The notes below the pieces were generated by a model. That model worked only from the letters and a program-made list of their open reading frames with translations. It ran no database searches and was not told the origin of the DNA. This document shows, piece after piece, positions 43,592-55,238 of a DNA stretch of 64,000 nucleotides. The stretch lies in assembly GCA_030848705.1 (NCBI GenBank), contig CM061238.1, forward strand, positions 50,011,133-50,075,132, written 5' to 3'. How positions within the stretch are numbered: the first letter of the stretch is position 1; each line of letters begins with the position of its first letter. The position numbers were made by a program, and so were the translations under genes. This DNA is from Heracleum sosnowskyi. Lineage: Eukaryota > Streptophyta > Magnoliopsida > Apiales > Apiaceae.

Positions 43592-43599
43592 TTTTATTA

Positions 43600-44905
43600 T
43601 TTCTTTTTATCAATTATATATATATACATTTCTCAATTGAATTTATTAAAAAAATCTTGGGGAAAATCAATCATCAATCATCATATATCTTTATATATAT
43701 AAAGGAAAACCCTTAGGAGCTCTATAATCGCTCGATTCATATTTATCTAATTTTCTAGAGTTTCTCAATTTTCATTCAATAAAATTAAATTTCCTTATTT
43801 ACATTCGAATTTTTAGGGAAGACATTCCTTATTTACACTCGAACTTTCAGGAAAGACAATAAATATATATAAAAATCAATCCTATTTAAAATTTAATTAA
43901 ACAAACATTACCTTTTTTTCTCAACTAACTTAAATTTTATTCAAGTTTTTATCTATTTTTCTTGAGTTTCACTATTTTAATTCAATTCGAATTTTTAGGG
44001 AAGACAATAAATATATAAAAGTCAATCCTATTTAAAATTTAATTAAACAAAATTAACTTCTTTTCTCAACTAAATTAAATCATATTTAAGTTTAATATAT
44101 TTTTCTAGAGTTTCTCTATTTTTATTCAATAAAATTAAATTATCTTACTTAGATTCGAATTTATAGGGACGACAATAAATATATAAAAATCAATATTTTT
44201 TTGAATTAAATTTTTATTTTAACGTTATATTACAATCCTATTTAGGATTTAATCTTTATTAAATCTTTATATTATAATCCTATTTAGAATTTAATCTTTA
44301 TTTTATCTTTATATTATATCTTAAATTGCCTATAAAAGTATGACATACTAATTAGTTCTCCCCACGTCAACAATTTGAGGATTTTATGATAATTCGTGTG
44401 CATTAATAACATTGTATACTGTAACTGTTTGTATATTGTAATTTTTTTTTCTATAACTTGAGGTTTTGCAGGTTATATATGTGCATACTTAAAAATTATT
44501 GTTAATCGGTTTTTTGACTTGTGTAAAGAGAATCTACCTGGAACGGTAGAAATATTCTCTACCTAAGCGGCTTAAAATCATGTTTTTATCATTTTTTCGT
44601 ATATCTAACCATATCGATGAAAATTTTATATAAAAATAAGTAGGTGTGCGAATTTTATAAATTTTACCCTTTAAGAATACATTTAATTTAACATAGTATT
44701 TTATATATCGTTTACAATTTGAATGTAACAGCTCAAATTTTGTATCATTTTTTGATTTAAAATTGCATAATATACAAAATCAATTTCTATGTAATTTTGT
44801 GTACCCACTAATTTTTGCGTAATCTTTTAATCCGTGCGGTTAGATTTTCGAAAAAAACTATTGAAAATATGAATTTGAAAACGCTTAGGTAAAGAATTCT
44901 TTTAC
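43600..44905. repeat. AT-rich tract with diverged tandem repeats
   Basis: From about 43745 to 44215 a unit with CTAGAGTTTCTC, TTCGAATTTTTAGGGAAGAC and AATCCTATTTAAAATTTAAT appears about three times with many differences. The rest (44216-44905) is AT-rich and without a recognised gene. Confidence 0.65.
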
Positions 44906-46243
44906 TGTTGGATATGTTATGTATATATGTCTTAATAGGGTTTTGATAGAGTATATATTTATATATATTATATGATTTTATTCCTCATATTTATTATATT
45001 TTGCATTTAATTGGATTTTTATTAAATAAATTCTGATGTTTTATTGTATGAAGTAAGGAATCCTAAACTTGGAAAGATTGGAGAATAAATAGCTTAATTT
45101 GGAGATTTATTAGAAGTAAATTCGGATTTGTTGGGCTGCACACGAGTACTTCACTATTTGGGCCATATTTGGAGTTCCAGAAGTCATAATTGGACGATTT
45201 AATAGCCCACACGAAGATAACAAAATTCTCTTTCACTCTGAAGTGGTCCAGATATCAAATTACAACTGGAAAGGCCCAGAATTACTGAGGAACAGGCAGT
45301 TACGAATTTCCTTGGAAAAACAGAATCAGTTTAGAAAACGTTTGTATTTTCCTCAAAGTATTAAAATACTTTTATTAGATACATATCCATACATCAGATA
45401 TTTATTAGGTATTACATACATGTGAGAGAAGAGAAAAAAAAAAGGAGGCTACGCTCAAGAGGGAAAAAGCTTTGGAGATTGTTGCGATTACAAATTATAT
45501 CTTTTCTCCTTACTTTTCCATCATGTTTACATACTCTTGTGTATTGTTTTCTTTTGAGATGATGAACTAATTTTCTCTCTAGGCTTTTAATGGATTCTTT
45601 TGTTAATACAAAAGTTATATTCTTTAATTCTCTATTTTTGTGGTCATATTGATTGTTTGTATTGATTTGCGTTTAATGCTTCTCAAAGATTGATCACCCT
45701 TAAGATTGAATCAGTAATTTAGGTGGACTTGGAAAAGAAACCCTAAGTTAAGACCCAACCAATATAACCTAGGATTAATATTTATATTAATTTGTGGTTA
45801 GGATTGGAATATACCTAAACACCCTAGGTAGTCCAATTAAGGCGAAACTTAATGTTGTTTATGGATTTAAATTCTACATAAGAATATGGGGGGTGTTAAT
45901 TCATAAATTAGAGTCACTTGAGATTCGGAAGGTCCTTGTGCGTACTTGATAGCCTTAGACTAGCAATTAGACCACGAGAATAGAGGTTAAAGAAGAAGCT
46001 TGTTAAAGGACATTAGATGAAGTTAAGGCCTAGTTTTCATTCTCTTGGAATTTATTATTCAATATTGTGTTAGCTTAATTGTTAGTGGTAATTTAATAAA
46101 AACTTTACTTGATTTTTATCAGACTTGAATTGAAAGAAAGATAGTAAGTGGTATTTAACAGCTTATTTGTAGTCCTCGTGGGAACGAACTTATTTACTAC
46201 TTGTTGCGATACTTGCTCTTTCGTTAAGGTTGTAAAACCGACA
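44906..46243 (+). repeat. 5' LTR of element F (Athila-like)
   Basis: Begins TGTTGGATATG and ends AAAACCGACA, followed by the PBS at 46253. Length 1338 bp. Confidence 0.75.
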
Positions 46244-46252
46244 ATAAGTTTT

Positions 46253-46272
46253 TGGCGCCGCTACCGGGGACT
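46253..46272 (+). other. Primer-binding site of element F
   Basis: TGGCGCCGCTACCGGGGACT, the Athila-lineage form, one base different from that of element C. Confidence 0.85.
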
Positions 46273-46374
46273 AATTTTAAGTATTTATTTGTTAATATCA
46301 TTACTCTATTTAGTAGTTTGAGATCAAGTTATTACTTGTTCTTTTGTTCAAGTTTTGTAGGGGCTTGATTTTGT

Positions 46375-47557
46375 ATGTGTAGACGTGACTCATCTTCACT
46401 TCTTCCACTTGATTTGGAGATTGAGAAAACTTTGAAACAAATTCGAAAGCAAGTCAGGGAAGCTAAAACCCAATTCGGTACAATGGGTGATAATGTGAAT
46501 GAAGTTCCTACTGCAAGGCGCTTACGGGTGAAGGAGTACATAATGCCTTCTTTCGATGGCATTCATTCGAGTATTTCAAGGCTAGCCATTGCTGCAAATA
46601 ACTTTCATGTTGATTCAGCTACAATGCAGGCTATCAGGGACAATAAATTTCATGGTCTTTCTACTGAAGATCCTAATGCTCACTTGAGGAATTTTCTTGA
46701 GATTGTTGATAATTTCAAGGTTAATGGTGTTTCTGAAGAAACCATCAGATTGAGGTTATTTAGTCGTTCTTTGGATGGAAGAGTGGGAGAATGGTTGGAT
46801 TATCTGCCAGTCAATTCTATCATTACATGGAATCAGCTTGTTGAGAAATTTCTAAACAAGTACTTCTCTCCAGCAAAGACAGAGCGTTTGATCAAAGAAA
46901 TTCAAAATTTTCAGCAATTCGATATGGAGTCGCTTTATGAAGCTTATGAGAGGTTCAAAGATCTTTTGAGAAAGTGCCCACATTATGGACTATCTGATCA
47001 GCAGAAGATACGTACATTCTATAATGGGTTGACATTACAATGTGATACTCAAGTTGATGGAGCGGCGAGGGGTTCATTGATCAACCAGTATCCTGAAGAT
47101 GCTTTTGAGATTCTTGAGGATATTACTTCAAATAATTACAGGGCCTATGAAAGAACAAGTTCCAAGAAAGTAGCTGGTTTGTATGAAGTTGATCCATTCA
47201 CATCGTTCTCCGCTCAGATGGTATCTCAGTTTGAAGCTTTAAATAAAAAGCTTGAGTCTTTATCAGTGGATAGACATCAACCAGTTCATCATGTTCAGCA
47301 AGTTCAGAATGTTCATGTATTTTGTGATATGTGTGGGGAAGGGCATCCAACTCAACAATGTCCATTGATCTATCATGATGCATCACAGTCTAATACAGTA
47401 AACTATGTGGGGAATTCAAGTAACCAGCGAAACAATCTGTATTCTAATACTTATAATCCTGGTTGGAGAAATCATCCCAACTTTTCATGGAACAACAACG
47501 CGAGCTCAAACATGCCTTACAAGTCTAATGCACCTCCAGGTTTTCAGCAACAACCAA
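46375..47557 (+). pseudogene. Element F gag, N-terminal part, cut off by element H
   Basis: ATG start (MCRRDSS). It contains a retrotransposon gag domain homologous to element C's (IRLRLFSRSLDGRVGEWLDY, WNQLVEKFLNKYF) and a knuckle CDMCGEGHPTQQC near residue 316, then an Asn-rich spacer. Element H interrupts it at 47558; the frame resumes at 60210. Seen on its own this part has no stop. Confidence 0.88.
47553..47557. repeat. Target-site duplication ACCAA, left copy (element H in F)
   Basis: ACCAA directly precedes H's left LTR and recurs at 60205-60209 after its right LTR. Confidence 0.93.
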
Positions 47558-50500
47558 TGTAACGCCCCCAAATCCGGGGTCAAAGGATTTGGTCGTCACA
47601 CTGCACTCTTAATCCAAACAACCTGTTCAATATAAAATCAACACAATAATAATAATATCTGTGACCCCAACTCTACCAAGAATCTTTAAAGGTTATAGTG
47701 CTAGAAACAAGAATCCAAAATTTCATTACAACAATCTTTCTTCCTTACAACCATTCTCTTTACAACAATTCTAATACACTAGTATAACTTCGATAAGAAG
47801 TATACCAGACAATTAATCTTATACAATATATTATTCAATAGAAAACATCTATATACAAAACCTCTCACTAGCTCTAAATGCTCTGGATCAAAACGTCTTT
47901 ACGCTAATATCTTTCCCCATCTCTGATCAGCTACGCGGACAACTCTCGCCAATACACCTTCTTTCTGGCAGGCTAAAATATATATAAATAAAACAAGTAT
48001 GAGCGAATGAATTGCTCAGCAAGCGCATTATTAAATATAATACGAAAGGTTACCAAAATAAACTTTGGATTTTCAAATAAACAACTTTTGTTTTTGAACA
48101 ATTAAAATCTCTAAAATTTTCAAATTAAGTTTGGTAATTTACCACAATTTCTCATTCAGTTTCTCGCAACCGAATAGTTTTAAAACACAAAAGATTTATA
48201 TTGGTCGTTACGATGACCGAATCAACAATAACTACAATAGTATGTAGAAAATATGAAATAAATATAACTCATACGTCTTCAAGACCATAGCTTGTACAAA
48301 AATACTAATTTTTAAGATAACAGATCTATTCACAACATTTTATGAAACCAACAACTCTGGAAGGTTAGAATAATCAAGGGGTAAGAATGAGCCAATACGC
48401 TCGGTCAAGGAATAAGGAACGCACTTCAAGACTTCAACATGGTACCGACTGGATATGCGGTATGAATAAAACTCATCAAGATAGATATCTCACGACTGCC
48501 AATGGAATCAAGGAAGTGGATTTCGACTATTTAGAATCCAAATGTATTAAGAGTAATTGATTTCAGCAAGATTGAAACCACTATTATTAATCAACGAACC
48601 AACAACTTCACGCAACGAATAAACCTGAGAATCAGGTCATAACTCACACGAACAAAACATATGGATGTAACTCATCCCAAAAATAAGAACTTATTCTAGA
48701 ATTGGATTTTCACATTTTATCAAATCAAAGGTTGTGCTGCTGGCCAGCCACGCAACAACCCCGGACTAGCTCATGCATAGTCCTCTACGGATCCAAGGCC
48801 AATCTGGGCCTAAATTACATCGACCATAAATGGCCTGACCAATAATTGGTCCATTTTTAAAAACATTCCAATCCTATATTATATACGTCAGGTGTCAGAA
48901 CAATTGACAACCTTACTTCGACAATCAGGTGTCGGAAGAATCGACAACCTAATACAACAATTGCTGGAAAACTCACGTTCCAGGAAACAGTTCAATTATG
49001 AAGAATCAATAAAGGGATAGCAATATAATCTAGTATCGACGAGATCGACACAACAATGGGGAGTACACATGGCAAGTAACAACATCATAAATATCGACGA
49101 GATCGATGCAACAACTGGGATAACAATGAAGAATAAACAATGACATGCTCAATAAGATTTAGTCTGATATGAAACAGGCATTATGATATCAACAGAATTT
49201 GTAACAAGTCAATATAGAGTAGGGTTCAAAGAATAAACAACAACATGCTTAACAAGATTGAATCTGATATGAAACAGACAATATGATATCAACAAAACAA
49301 AAGGGTAAAAAGTCAATATAGAGTAGGGTTCAAAGAACAGGCTCTAGATGGCCTCAATAGTTCAAATCATCACATTATGGAAGAATTAATTAAGGTTTAC
49401 CAATCTGGTAAATGATAAGAGAGTCAAGTTCAAGTTTAAGAAGAATTCAAGGTGAAGTTTATAAATGAAGAAAACAAGGGTTTATCAACTTCTGACAGAA
49501 ATAGTTCAAGTCCTTCGAACATGTACTTATAATAGATAAGCCTTGTACTTGAAGGAAGTAAACTAAATCATGCACATCATATATGAATTCGAATCAGGGA
49601 ATGGATCAGATGATCGCATTAACAAGAAAGGATAACAAGGTTTGCATAGGTGCAAGGTGAAAAATGGAATACTTGAAGGGCAAGCAACACCACTTCAGAA
49701 TTTCAGAATAAGTTTTCCCTCATAGGGTTCACAAGTTCCCGCTCATCTAGGGTTGGTAATATTCCAACGTAATGTTTTAAAATCATGTCTTTTAAAAGAA
49801 AGCCTTAGTATACGGCCCATAATTATCTCTTCAAACTTTTCAATATAATAAGTATATCTTTCCAATCAATATGAAAATATGAATCTAAACTCAAAAGGTA
49901 TAAAAGAGTACTCGTCAATTTACGAGATTAAATAACATACTTGCAATTCAATGCAAAGAAATCAACATTTGAAAATTCAGTAATAAGCATTCAACATGCA
50001 TACTAATAATTCAAGATAATATCCCTTAATTAATAAGCAAGGGTATAAACACTTGCCTCTGGTCCTTAGCTATTTCGTAACGCTGAAACAATACGATTTC
50101 CTCCTTATTCTGTCTTGTCGCACGATTCTCTACTTCCGTCCTTCTTCGCTTTAACGCTCTTGCGAATACCACTAGTCTGCTTCTACCATTTCGAATCCAC
50201 GTGCCAGCCTTGATAGTCAAACATGAGACGGTACTTAGTCCTCAACGTATAATTCTCATATTCCATAAATGATTGTAACTTAACTTTGACGCACTTACCG
50301 ATCTTACCGATGTCTCTGTTGCATAAACATCCACATCTCAATTGATAGACCAATCGCAATCAACCACATAAGTAATCCACGTAACTCGCTTGACGACAAT
50401 CTCCATACTATAAAAAGTCAACATCTAAGTCAACGGCCTCGTAAATCTCACTTTCTAACATAACCGACAAATTACTATTCCAACTACCCCTCGTGATGAT

Positions 50501-52522
50501 ATTAGACACGACCAAATACTCAAACAAGTCTCAACACAATTTATTCGCATGCATGACTCAACAACAGATAATTCACATCATTCACATAACATATTTAAAC
50601 AAGTAACCGGTTACGTATCGGACGCCCGGTCTAATTTATAATATTTAAAACTCATACACTAGCCCTAGTACGGGTATATACTGACTATAAAACACATTAC
50701 ACAACTCATACGAATCACATAGCACTTGTAACTATTTTTAAAACATCACACAAAGCTTATTTAAATTTAAATAAGCCACTAACAATTTTTAAATCAAAAA
50801 TCGGATTTTTAAATCCAATATAAGTATTTTAAATGCAATTAAATCAATTAATAAAATTAATTGACACTCTTTAAATGCTCAAACTATTTTTAAATAAATA
50901 AACCAAGCTAGAAAATAATTAAACTTAATTTTTAATTAATTAAATCTAATTAATAATTAATTATTAAGAATTAACTGATTAAAAGAATTAATCAATTAAT
51001 TAAATAAATTAATTATTAATCAAAAATAATTAAAATAATTAAATTTAATCAAGTTTCGAATTTAAATAAATATTTATGATTTTATAAAATTTTCGGAATA
51101 ATAAAATATATTTTTAAATTAAAGATATGATTTTTAGAATTTTTAAAACAATTTTTGAATTATTTTAAAAATTAAAATCCAGAAACAGTTTCTAAAAAGC
51201 AATTAGGGTTTTAACAGATCAAAACCGGGTCGGGTAAATCGGGTAAACGGGTCGCCAAGAAAACAGGTGGGTCGCCAAGAACAACCCGCCGACGGCGGAG
51301 TTCCGGCGAACCAAACCCAGTTTCCGGCGACTCCGAAACCATTCCAAAACGCACGGTTCCTCTTCGCTTCACCCTCACAATCATCACAACACTCCTAAGC
51401 ACAACAACACAACGAATATAAATCGATTTCTGGCCGTAAATCGCGAAACCGACGGCGGCGGCCGTTTTCCGATCAACACCAAAACGAGTTCCAAACTTAC
51501 AACTATCGACATGTATCGATTACTCTACTCACGATCTATCTACTGGTGATAGTATAAACAACAATCGGGTTCTGGAAATCAAATTCCGGCAAAAAGCTTC
51601 AAGCTTTTCCGGCGAGTTTATAAAGTTTCGATTAGCTCGATTCTGAACACAAAACTCAAATTAAAAATCATAAATAAGCTCTAAATCATGTCATAAACAC
51701 AATCAAAGCATCAAATCTCACGCACAATCATTAATCAAGAAACCCCCAAATTAAACCCTAAAATTCGAAATAATTAAATTTGGCAAAATCAAGAAATCAT
51801 ACCCACATAACTTTTGATGCTGGATTCGGATAGAAGATGATGAGAGATTCGATTTGGTTATAAGAACATCGAAATCGGAATCCGATAACGCCTTCAAAAT
51901 TGAGTTTGATTCTCAAGAACACGAAGAACACGTTTCAGGGGTTTTTAGATTTTTAACTGTAATTAAGCTTTGATTATACGAAAAACAAAGTACGATTTGC
52001 CTTTTTATATTAAACGGAAAATAATACCCCAAACGACAGTTTTGGATCGATACTGATCCGATAGATCGCTTTAAATACAATTTAACAAAATAAACGCTTT
52101 AAACCTTTAATAAAGCAGAATACACGTTTCACGAGACGATAAGCATCCATAAAGTACGGATAACTACAAGTATCGTTTAATTCAAAATATACGAACCAAA
52201 ATACCTTTATTGCGAATATTTTCGAATACTTCCTACTTTAACGAATGAAATATTGGTACGAACGATATACCAATTTCCCGAATAATTTGGGAACGATCCA
52301 AATTTTCTTTTCAATAATTAAAATAAAATAAAATAGTATAACATCCTTTTCAAAATAATTTCAAATTCCCCACACATTTCACATAGCACCACAATATCAC
52401 ATATTCAGTCATTTAACGAATAACTTAGCACGTTTAAACAGATAAATCATTTAATAACTCTTAATATGAAATTAAAATTTCATTTCACATCATATAATAA
52501 CGTAATTTTCCCGGATCTTACA
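47558..52522 (-). repeat. 3' LTR of element H
   Basis: TG...CA, 4965 bp. Sense start TGTAAGATCCGGG, sense end GATTTGGGGGCGTTACA. It includes a tandem pair of about 100 bp (about 49131-49231 and 49232-49336) and a short repeat CAGGTGTC (near 48890 and 48926). Two short sense ORFs (50026-50220 and 51211-51402) are also present in the other LTR; neither has a recognised domain. Confidence 0.94.
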
Positions 52523-52535
52523 TCCTTTCCCCCTT
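52523..52535 (-). other. Polypurine tract of element H
   Basis: Minus strand AAGGGGGAAAGGA, immediately before the 3' LTR. Confidence 0.85.
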
Positions 52536-52779
52536 AACAGGATTCTGTCCTCAGAATCAGCTTACGCAAACACAGGTGGACATTTTCCAACATCTCATTT
52601 TCAAATTCCTAGGTTGACTCTTCAACCTTAGGATTTCTCCTCATACTCATACTAATTTGACTCCTCTATTACTCATCACTCTCTCATACTGACTCAATAT
52701 CTCAATTGGTTACTCAACATAGAACAATTTAACTAAATCTCTATAGGTTCATATTTTATGAAATACACTAGGAATACAG

Positions 52780-52985
52780 CACTCATGGAGTGGTACGCAA
52801 ACTTATACGCAACTTTCCTAACACGCAGTAAACCGACATAAGGTAGCAATTCAAAATTGTCATAATAACTGTTATCGTAAGGAAATCTAATCAACGGTAA
52901 ATGGTCCTTCCAATTACCTTAAAAAAAAAATTTAGTACACAACCATAGTCTGTCTTAATACGTTTCCACTTCCACTCAGGAATCT
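52780..52985 (-). pseudogene. Integrase remnant of element H
   Basis: Minus-strand translation near 52930-52980 gives IPEWKWKRI, matching the IPEWKWExI block ahead of the gypsy integrase C-terminal part. Close by (52860-52920) is GNWKDHLPLI followed by NSY, matching the WxxxLPLIEFAYNNS block. The two blocks are much closer than in an intact integrase, so sequence between them has been lost; the catalytic residues are not found. This shows that the interior decayed from a Ty3/gypsy pol. Confidence 0.65.
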
Positions 52986-55224
52986 CTTTAGTTTTAATCG
53001 TCTACTATATCTCTGTTACTCTGTCTTCATTTTCCAACACCTCAAGTACTTAGACACTCACTAACATTAATATCCTTTTAAACCTCTTATATATCCTTAC
53101 ATTTCCTTCTTATCCATTATACTCTCTCGCTCCTTCCTGTAATTGAATTCCATTTCTCTTTCCATAACTCTTTCCTTTATGTAGTCCTTTCTCTTTAATC
53201 AATCCTGGTTGAATCCTTATTTCTGTCATTTCTTCATATTAATCTCTTGTTATCATAACCTTAAAGCTCTATCCTTTCTAATCCTTGTACCGAAGATATT
53301 TACATCTCAATTCTCTCTTTTACTACTCATACTATCAGCCATCCATATTCTTGGGTCAATTTTATCTACCTCCAATATATTTAACAACTGCTTTCAACGA
53401 TCACATACCTTTTATGCCAATTAACTCTTCAGCTGAAAACAACCCTTCATTACCTTATCCATTGTCTTTAATTCCTTATTAACACCTCTTCGTCTTCTTT
53501 CCCTATCTATAATTGTGAGAATATTCCTTATCAGCTTGGTGACTTAATCCATATCTTTAAAAAAAATTCTACTTAGTTCCAATAACTTAATTGCTCTCCA
53601 TCTGATTCCTAAAAAAAATTCAGAAGATACATTCACAGTAACACTTAGGACACCTTTTCCATGGTTCCATCTCAATTCCCAAACAGCTTGATCAACTCAA
53701 CGTCATTTTGATTCTCATTCTATACATCCACATTGACTGGCAAGATCTACCTTAACTATCGTGAGCAAAAGACTTGCAACCATATCATACAATCCTGAAA
53801 TACTCAAAGATCAACTCATTCTCCATTATTAGCCTATCATCAAATCTTAAAAGTTCTTCTCATTGAGACAAAAACCTATTATGTCCATCTTCCACAACAC
53901 AGGATATCATTAGCACAATTACACATTTTTTCCCCCCAAATTTCCAATCAACTCTTGAATTTTCTAACTTCACCTTTCCACATCGTAACGTTAATAGATA
54001 GAGAGAGAACAACTGGCTCCGTTATATGTTACTAGTATTCTAATCGCATCGTAATCCGCTTTCGCTCGTGGTGATTCAATCGCAAATTCTTCGTTCATTA
54101 TGGTAGGGTAAATTTCAGTTCACCCTAATGGCATACCTCCCAGATTATTTGGTATAACAAAAATTCATGATATTTTGAAGTGAAAAGATTCTATATCGTA
54201 GCAAATGTTCCACAATTGGGGTTACCAAATCTGTATATTCCAAAGCAAACATTATTGGAAGTGAAGGAATTACTGAGAGACCAATTTGATCACATGAACT
54301 CAATGTTGTGTGTCTCTATTAAGACAGTACTAAAGGTAATTAGCCTTCTTGTATTTCACAACACACAAGTGACGGCGTCCCGTCAGACTTCTATCACATA
54401 GACAGATAGTCCTTGTGTCCCCTATAAATAGGGTTGTTTACCTCAGTTGGAGTAGAGAAATATAAAAGAAATTTAGAGTCGGAATGACAACCAGGGCCTT
54501 TCGATAAGAAATCTCAAATACACACCTTGGATTGAAATTGAATAGATTCCAAAGGTGTTATTTCAGAAAAGAAGAACAACCAGAAAGGAAGTATCAACAA
54601 ATAGTGTTACATCACAATTAGAGTTATCCACTCCGGAAGAATGAAGGAGTTGGAATTTTAAATAACATATTTTTCAACAAGCCTCAAAATTTGAAATAGG
54701 CATATCGACAATCTTTGGCGCAATTTAAAACATGATTGATCAAGAGTATCAAATACAAGATCAACAGGTGGAATATATCCGTCAACACAGGTTTCTCTTT
54801 AAAGGAATGTCAAATATTTCATTAGGATGGGAAGGTATTACCAAGGTCTTCACATATGCCTCCTCCGTCGACTCCTTCGATAGCTCGTTATTCGATTTCA
54901 GCCCTTCTTTTCCACGTTATTCGATTTCAACCCTTCTTTTCCACGTTATTCGATTTCAGCCCTTCTTTTCCATGTCGCAAGGTTATCAATATCGTACGTC
55001 GTCGTCGACTTGTAATAGTCCTTGAAGATTCCGCCATAGACGTCTACAAACGTAAGAAGTTCTATCCATCTCAGCACAACTATCTCAATCAAATACCTCC
55101 ATCTCAACTCACTCAGCGGTACTATATCCAATAGTCCAATACGAACTCTAAATGAGCTCTGACGTTCTTTATATAACTATATACACTCCCACACACTCTC
55201 GTTTCTAGTTTTACTATAACCCTT
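52986..55224 (-). other. Rest of element H interior, non-coding
   Basis: No ORF with recognisable family features on either strand. A 29-bp unit (CGTTATTCGATTTCAGCCCT...) repeats three times at 54886-54914, 54915-54943 and 54944-54972, near the PBS end. A plus-strand CCTATAAATAGGG near 54420 may be a chance TATA or part of another insertion. Confidence 0.6.
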
Positions 55225-55236
55225 GCTCTGATACCA
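55225..55236 (-). other. Primer-binding site of element H (tRNA-iMet)
   Basis: Minus strand TGGTATCAGAGC, two bases from the 5' LTR. Confidence 0.93.
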
Positions 55237-55238
55237 AC

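Noticed and set aside
43600..44215. CRISPR-like array of repeats
   Set aside because: The units are long, diverged, AT-rich and tandem without unique spacers, in a plant genome.
50026..51402. Short ORFs in element H LTRs as real genes
   Set aside because: They are identical in both LTRs because the LTRs are; at 63-64 codons, basic and without family features, they are more likely leader sequence than genes.
54360..54520. Second LTR or promoter inside element H (CCTATAAATAGGG on the plus strand)
   Set aside because: No TG...CA boundaries or duplication could be found around it.
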